A stretch of 64,000 nucleotides of DNA from Magicicada septendecula (Eukaryota > Arthropoda > Insecta > Hemiptera > Cicadidae), in contig CM068367.1 of the NCBI GenBank assembly GCA_034769895.1, forward strand, positions 115,986,573 to 116,050,572, in the 5' to 3' direction. Below, in pieces: positions 58,411-64,000 of this stretch; positions within the stretch are counted from its first letter, which is position 1; every line of letters begins with the position of its first letter. The position numbers and the translations under genes are program-made. Below the pieces are notes generated by a model. It ran no database searches, was not told the origin of the DNA, and saw only the letters and a program-made list of their open reading frames with translations.

Positions 58411-59740
58411 CTTACACAATGGCTAGCAACACATACTTTTTTTTTTAATTCTTATAAAATGTTAAATAGGACATAATGCTCGTAAAAGAAGGAGCTATAT
58501 TCTGATATTCATTTTAGGAATCACTGTGAGAGACATAAATCCGATCGTTTGGGTACTAGAAAGAACAGTAATTTTACTCGCATATGGTAGAGTAAAGAAT
58601 CAGAAACGGAGGTGGACTGGAAGTGTGATTCGAGCGGAGGATCCACCAACCAACTGCACAACTAAGTAAAAATTATGCTAAGGCCTTACAAACATTAGGC
58701 TGAATGTAGGAAATTAGTGTACTATGATAGCTAAACATGAATTAAAAAGGAAATTATAACATCATCAATAAGAACGGTGGGGAGACGTTTATCTAATATT
58801 TGAAACAAAGTCTCATTAAATGAGAAGAAAAACTAACAAACAGAAGTAGAAAAAGGGAAAAAGAAGAAGAATTATGAAAGTAAGATTTAAAAATATTGAC
58901 TGAGAAGAAAAACGTGAGCAAGATGAAGAAGAAAATGTTAGAATCGTGTTTTGCGTCTTGAATCCGGTACCGTATGGAAACCCAATATTAAACTTTTGCA
59001 ACCGTATTTTTTAACATGTACAAGTTATAACTAGACACATGACAGATCAATGTAATAATAAAAACGAGTAAGTAATAAACTCTGAGTAGCCATATGCGTA
59101 GTTGTTTATCGGTTCGCGATGCAACCACCAACAAGTGGCTGCTGTCTGTCGTGTACACTCAGCATCGCGCTTATTGTCTGCCGTTTAATTAAGTCTGATT
59201 TATTAAAAACATCCTCGTCGTTGCTGCTCTTGTTGATTAAAACTTAATTCAGAATGGCAACCATCGACATTGTTTTAAACAGAGACGAAAAATAAAACTC
59301 TTAGAAATTATAGCGACCAGGAAGTAAGTACGTAGCAACATGTTTATTTGTGAATATGACAAGGGCGCCGGATACGCTTACGTACTAAAAGGGGCAGAGA
59401 ATTACGTACGCGGGAAACAAAAGGACGACGCTATAGAATTTATGTAAAATTTCGCCAAACGTTTTTGTCGTTTGGTGCGGACGCACGGCGAAGCATCGCC
59501 GGCTGATAAACTGAAATTGGCATTATTTAAAAGCGGGACAGCGTCGTTCTTGGCAACGACAGGTGTAAACGACGACTGGACGTGGCTGTTTTCCAAATAT
59601 TTACAGCCGAACGCTGCCTCTGTATGTACAGCCGCGTACTAACCGTGTTTCGCTATAACCACTGGTAGAGACAGGTCAGCGTGACAACGTCTACTGCAAA
59701 AACGCAGGCAAAATATTGTCTACAAAACGTCTGTCTACGT
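58410..59740. other. Unassigned DNA
   Basis: No supported gene. 59400-59640 is GC-richer than its surroundings on both strands without a recognisable product. Confidence 0.35.
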
Positions 59741-59744
59741 GTAG

Positions 59745-59844
<100 letters not shown>

Positions 59845-60299
59845 CCGTTGAAACCAAGTAGTATTTATTGTTTAGCGTTGACGCTTGAGAGATCCCACAC
59901 AGACAGAACTCTGTCCGGACACAAAACAATATCGCCTATTGTTTGAATTACACAATCGACCATTGTACGTCAATCAGAAACACGCGCTTCTTCGCAAGGT
60001 TTATCAAACTAGTGTATTTCATTGATTCTATTGTAAACTGTAGTAACCGGCCCTGGCTGAAATCCTGGCTTGAAGCCTGGACTTACACGTTTTCCGAGCC
60101 GTTTGTGTTGTACCGCAGGGGTGCTCGACCAGTATTTCGTAATTTACCGCCGATTATCATTTTTATCATTAGGTCTATATCATCATATCATTTTTTTTTT
60201 AGTAGTACGAAAAATATTAACCTTACTTTTGAAGACTTCGGTTAAGTAACTTTGTAACAAGGTGATTTTCTATAAAATAATTGCAGTAGATTCTTATGT

Positions 60300-60800
60300 A
60301 TGAGAAGTAGATTAATATTCAAATCAATGAAATGCACCCTCTATAAAACTTTAATAAGACCAGTCTTGACATATGGAGGAGAAACATAGGCAATGACCGA
60401 AGTAACAGAAATAAATTGTTAACTTCTGAAAGGAAGATATTACGTAAAGTTTATGGTTCAGAATGTGAAAGGGGCATATAGCTGGTTATCATAAAAATTT
60501 ATAAGTACTCTTTAGCAATGGTGGCATCATAAAATATATTAAATTATCACGGATGAGGCGGGCCGGACGACGATAATGGCGGGGGATGAAATATTTAGGG
60601 AAGTCTTAACTATGCAGCTGGATGGAGAAAGAAAAAGAGGCAGGCCAAAGATCGGATGGACTGACAATGTGAGCAATGATGCCAAACTATTTAGACTGAG
60701 GGGACTGGAGAGCTATTGCGTCAGATAAGGATCGTTGGAGAAGGCTACTGGAGGAGGTCAAGACTCAGCAATGAGTTGTAGCACCAGGTATGATGATGAA
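60300..60800 (+). pseudogene. LINE RT C-terminal region with GAT tail
   Basis: MKCTLYKTLIRPVLTYGGET then AMTEV (matching LYKTLIRPVL.YG.E.W..T), a decayed middle, then MAGDEIFREVLTMQLDGERK, RGRPKIGWTDNVSNDAKLFR and LRGL, and finally DRWRRLLEEVKTQQ in another frame. This fits GRPK.RW.D.V..D.K.LG.R.W...A.DR..WR.LLEE.K. It ends GTATGATGATGAAT (GAT tail). Stops and frameshifts; dead. Confidence 0.88.
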
Positions 60801-61069
60801 TAGATACATAGGTTGTAATAATTAATACACCGTTTACCACTTGACGAAACATTTTTGAAAATAAGAATAAATCAGCCGACACCTGCTGGTAGTTTACAAA
60901 ACAAAAATTATTTTAACTCTTTTAGCCAGTGAGGTTACTAACATTTACTTGAGTAACTAAAAATTATTCACGTAATTTTGAATATGTAAATTCACGCAAA
61001 ATATTTTTCAGTTAAAACCACTTTCCATTAGCATGATTCTGAACAACAACCATTTAGTGCATTCTGTAA

Positions 61070-61140
61070 TAGGACATCATCAGTGGACTCGGCTTTACCA
61101 CTGAGGATGTAACATCACGGAATGGGAGAAACGTATGGTG
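61070..61140. mobile_element. Eroded hammerhead pair
   Basis: Minus-strand CCACTGATGATG (61070-61081) faces plus-strand CCACTGAGGATG (61099-61110), so two cores diverge from a 17-bp spacer. Only the plus-strand motif still has a GAAACGT partner. Confidence 0.5.
61097..61139 (+). ncRNA. Hammerhead-like motif with eroded helix II
   Basis: Helix I ACCA (61097-61100) with TGGT (61136-61139). Core CTGAGGA (61101-61107), extra T, about 19 nt that do not fold well, GAAA (61128-61131), ACGT, H17 = A. Confidence 0.5.
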
Positions 61141-61394
61141 TCAACCACAAAACATGTTGTCAAAAGTTATTTTCGTTATTGTTGTGGTTATCGTTACTGC
61201 TACTATTATTTTGCTGTTATTACCTCTCTATTTTTATTAAAATTTTTTATTCTTTATAAAATTTTATGGAATGATAACGTGCGATAACATCAGAACAATA
61301 AACCTGTCTTAAAGTTATGAAGATTACACTTAACTTTATAACATTTCCGTAACTTTTTCCAATATTAACAGTTTTATTGTTTGTTCTGCTTTAG

Positions 61395-61525
61395 TCGATG
61401 AGGAAGCCTACAACTACTGCATCCGCCATTTGGAAACCAACAAAACTAACAAGACGGTGTTCCTCAGGAGAAGCAGCGTGGCCCCGCTACAAACTGCGAC
61501 CCGCAAAGACTGCAGAGCGCTGTAA
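61395..61525 (+). CDS. Candidate terminal coding exon of an unidentified host gene
   Basis: After a pyrimidine-rich stretch ending TTGTTCTGCTTTAG (acceptor AG at 61393-61394), an open frame in phase 2 runs 42 codons to TAA (61523-61525). It begins DEEAYNYCIRHLETNKTNKT, continues VFLRRSSVAPLQTATRKDC and ends RAL. The segment is much richer in GC than the AT-rich flanks, and no LINE motif or repeat explains it. It looks like a C-terminal exon with a charged start and a basic, Ser/Thr-rich end. I do not recognise the protein. A possible polyadenylation signal AATAAA is at 61842. Upstream exons would have to lie outside or far to the left. Evidence is compositional plus splice signal only. Confidence 0.45.
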
Positions 61526-61529
61526 TAGT

Positions 61530-63760
61530 TGCGCATGATCTGATCACGTTATAAAGTACCTCTCTCATAACAGTAAAAATATACTGCCAATATCCATTCC
61601 ATGGTTTTATATTTATTTTTATATGTATTACTCTCATGATTGTGTACGTTAATTTTAAAACGAGGGCAAAATTTAAAGCGACGTAGGTTATAGGTGATTA
61701 TGTTTAGCAGTAGTTCATAGAAACAACTATTTTATCAAAAATTACATTAAATAACAAACACCCACAACGCTAAAACACAAGCCACATTATAAAATGAAAT
61801 CCATAGAGTAGGGCCGTTATTAGCCGCTAGACAAAATTGATAATAAAACGATAATCCATTTTATTACCCTAAAAAGAGGTCAAAATAACAAAGTCTCGCC
61901 ACTATCGAACAGCGATAATACTGCCAATGAAGCATAAAGACCAATAACAATACGGAAGTGACGGTGAAAATATTTTTAACCTAGTAATAAATTATACGTC
62001 AGAGGCAAAGAGTTACTCGTTTATAATAACGTTTTTTTAATGCTGTTTTGTCCAATTTGTTGTTTATGCAAGGAAGCTGAATGTGTACACTCAACATAAT
62101 GCAGAATAAACATTATGCGAAACAACATAATGAAGAAATGTGGACAAACGTTATTGTATTCAAAGAGAAAACATCGTTAGTCGATTTATCAGAAATGTGA
62201 GAAACAGTTGATATTAAAGTATCCTCATTCAAATCTGACTCCAGTGGATTAACGATGAATGAGGCTCAAATATAGTAAAGATGATGATAAAATGAAGGTG
62301 AGGGTGAAGTAAAAATGGTTCAATAAGACGAGCAATTATAACACTAGACGGTTGCACAAAATTTTGAATGTCTTATTATTATTATTATGCCATCAGTGAA
62401 TAGGCGAATCACATGTCCCGGCCAAAAAAATACATCTACTTCACCAAAACTTCCTAGATTCCATCCGCTTTGTTGCTTTTTGACTTTTGAATAGGATAAA
62501 TGACCTCTAAGGACGTTACCAGCGTCTTGTAGAGTAAGAGTGGTAGGAGTGCTACCTTTGAGCCTCTGGTTCTACTCTACGATTCATTCGTAGACCCACC
62601 TCCTAGGTTCTTCCGCCCGAGTGCCGTTGGGAAACCTTCCCTTTTACGCCTCTAGAACCGTTGACCATTTATCACCTTTAATCCTCACCAGACCTTTACC
62701 AAATAGTACGAAAGAAAACAAGAAAACAAAAATTACATAGTAAAACCGAAGCATACTATACCCTACATAGTAAACCCTCGAAACCTAATAGCGTCGGGGT
62801 TGAAAAAAGAGTTGGCCAAAAGAGACACGACAGGAAAGGTTAAAGAAAGGGATTCCACCCAAGACAGGTTCAAGTAAGGTGAGAATCCAGCTAGGAGACA
62901 CCCTGGTGTGCTGAACCCGTATCCACAGAGGTGTGAACTCCTCATGTAAAAATTTGAAAGAGTTTTAAGATAATTTCAATTTTAAAGATATTTTCGTTTA
63001 AATTGCACATAAATACTTATATGTAAGATGGTACAATTTGAGCTTGTTATCGTGTACAACGTCAACCGATGTTTTCCTTTTACCACAGTACCATAAAGTT
63101 TAGGTAGAGAGTTGCCACCACCAATGGTTCGTATCAACCGCCGCTTGCCGCTTGTAAACAGTGCGTAACAGTTCACTCTTAAACAACTTACTTGTAATAG
63201 AGTGTGATTGTCCTACAGAAGTGACAATGACAAATACTACTACCAACATTCCATATGATTATCGATTTAAACAGTGGTGGCGTTTAATGATTTATCAGCT
63301 GTTTAATGATAACGATGCTTGAGACATTTCAACAAAGTAAAAAGTAGAGATACCAGCGATCTGTTTGTACAGCGAATTAAAAAACAGTTAAACCATTTCC
63401 TGAAAAAAATTCTATCAGACGGTGGGTTAAGCACTCGCCTTCTGATGTCACTGTTCCCTACGACATTAGCATACTAATCTGATCGCAGTCTGTACGGGAG
63501 GCCTATTATTTTTGTCACTTATAATGCATCGCGGAGGTTCAGTGCGCACGCCTTGGCCTTGTATCTGATTACGGAGTGGGGAAGTGTATGTCTATTGAAG
63601 AACAGAAAACAGGTGTGCTCCAGTGAATACAAAAATATCGGAGCGTGCAAAAACGTGTGTGCTTGCATGCGATATGCTGACACCGGAGACAAGCGACGAA
63701 TTATAACAGCGGTCACGAACGAAGTGTATCATTCCGGATAGGGACGTCTATGTTTAACTT
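61530..63760. other. Unassigned DNA
   Basis: 62450-62950 is GC-richer and contains the frame MRSSHLCGYGFSTPGCLLAG on the minus strand, which reads like repeat-derived sequence rather than a host gene. No supported gene. Confidence 0.35.
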
Positions 63761-63766
63761 CAAACC

Positions 63767-63782
63767 ACCACCACCACCACCA
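63767..63782 (+). repeat. Short (CCA)n run
   Basis: Five CCA triplets. Confidence 0.8.
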
Positions 63783-63784
63783 CT

Positions 63785-64000
63785 GTCGTCTACATTTCCT
63801 TTGAGCAATGTTGACCTTTCACCACTGTGAATCTTAAAAGCTAGAAAAGGTCGCGTCAGAAGCGTAACAAGGAGATGGAAAGACGAGACTAGCTATTTGC
63901 TTCTGAGGGGAGATGAGACTAGCTTAACAATTGGATGTCCGTGTTTTTCTCAACCCTACTGAGATATTCAATACACGTCCCATATAATTATTTACACAAT
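63785..64000. other. Unassigned; contains a block shared with 32520
   Basis: AGATGAGACTAGCTTAACAATTGGA (in two parts: GATGAGACTAGCTT, then TTGGA) near 63911 resembles 32525-32550, and GAGACTAGCT occurs again at 63883. Possibly the end of a dispersed repeat. Confidence 0.4.

Overview
This window looks like arthropod, most likely insect, nuclear DNA: AT-rich, repeat-dense, full of long dinucleotide and triplet microsatellites, and with almost no host coding sequence. The decayed non-LTR reverse-transcriptase (RT) tails resemble those common in large cockroach-type genomes, so Blattodea is my guess, but it is an inference. No bacterial gene, rRNA, intact tRNA or CRISPR array is visible. The one plausible host coding segment is a terminal exon at 61395-61525 (+), behind a good splice acceptor; its gene is not recognised.

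The most interesting content is a dispersed set of hammerhead-ribozyme-like motifs. At least thirteen sites have the core CTGANGA, a helix II hairpin (eroded in a few), then GAAAC and a very short self-complementary helix III (ACGT, ACGCGT, ACATGT or ACGTACGT). Several also have a visible helix I. Many sit in short inverted-arm elements. Five of these (7.5, 9.2, 18.5, 22.7 and 39.9 kb) have a recognisable direct repeat of 11-14 bp as target-site duplication and a 30-38 bp tail beyond one arm. The tails resemble one another. This fits short non-autonomous Penelope-like elements (inverted pseudo-LTRs, a short tail, hammerhead ribozymes). Every clean copy has one extra nucleotide after the CTGANGA core.

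Other mobile DNA: about fifteen decayed RT or 3'-end fragments of non-LTR retrotransposons, many ending in GAA/GAT/GAC triplet runs; one tRNA-like SINE with a similar tail (50.56-50.90 kb); two related solo LTRs (12216-13020 and 52233-52872), both flanked by ATAT. The first LTR carries 15 tandem copies of a TTACGTAA unit at its 5' end, and the second has a duplicated TATA-box block. A deleted hAT transposon (44335-45670) keeps only a BED-type zinc-finger reading frame and lies inside a longer repeat whose inverted relative at 40.5-41.3 kb preserves the empty site.

Layout: 0-5 kb AT-rich with an 80-bp tandem repeat; 5-10 kb LINE tail, CT microsatellite and two hammerhead elements; 10-18 kb LINE tails, solo LTR and ribozyme-bearing repeats; 18-24 kb three hammerhead elements and long plain AT-rich DNA; 24-33 kb a huge TG run, LINE tails and a paired hammerhead element; 33.7-35.9 kb a higher-order satellite; 36-46 kb LINE fragments, a nested hammerhead element, the inverted repeat pair and the hAT; 46-56 kb LINE tails, SINE, solo LTR inserted into a hammerhead element; 56-64 kb mostly unassigned DNA, one LINE tail and the candidate host exon.
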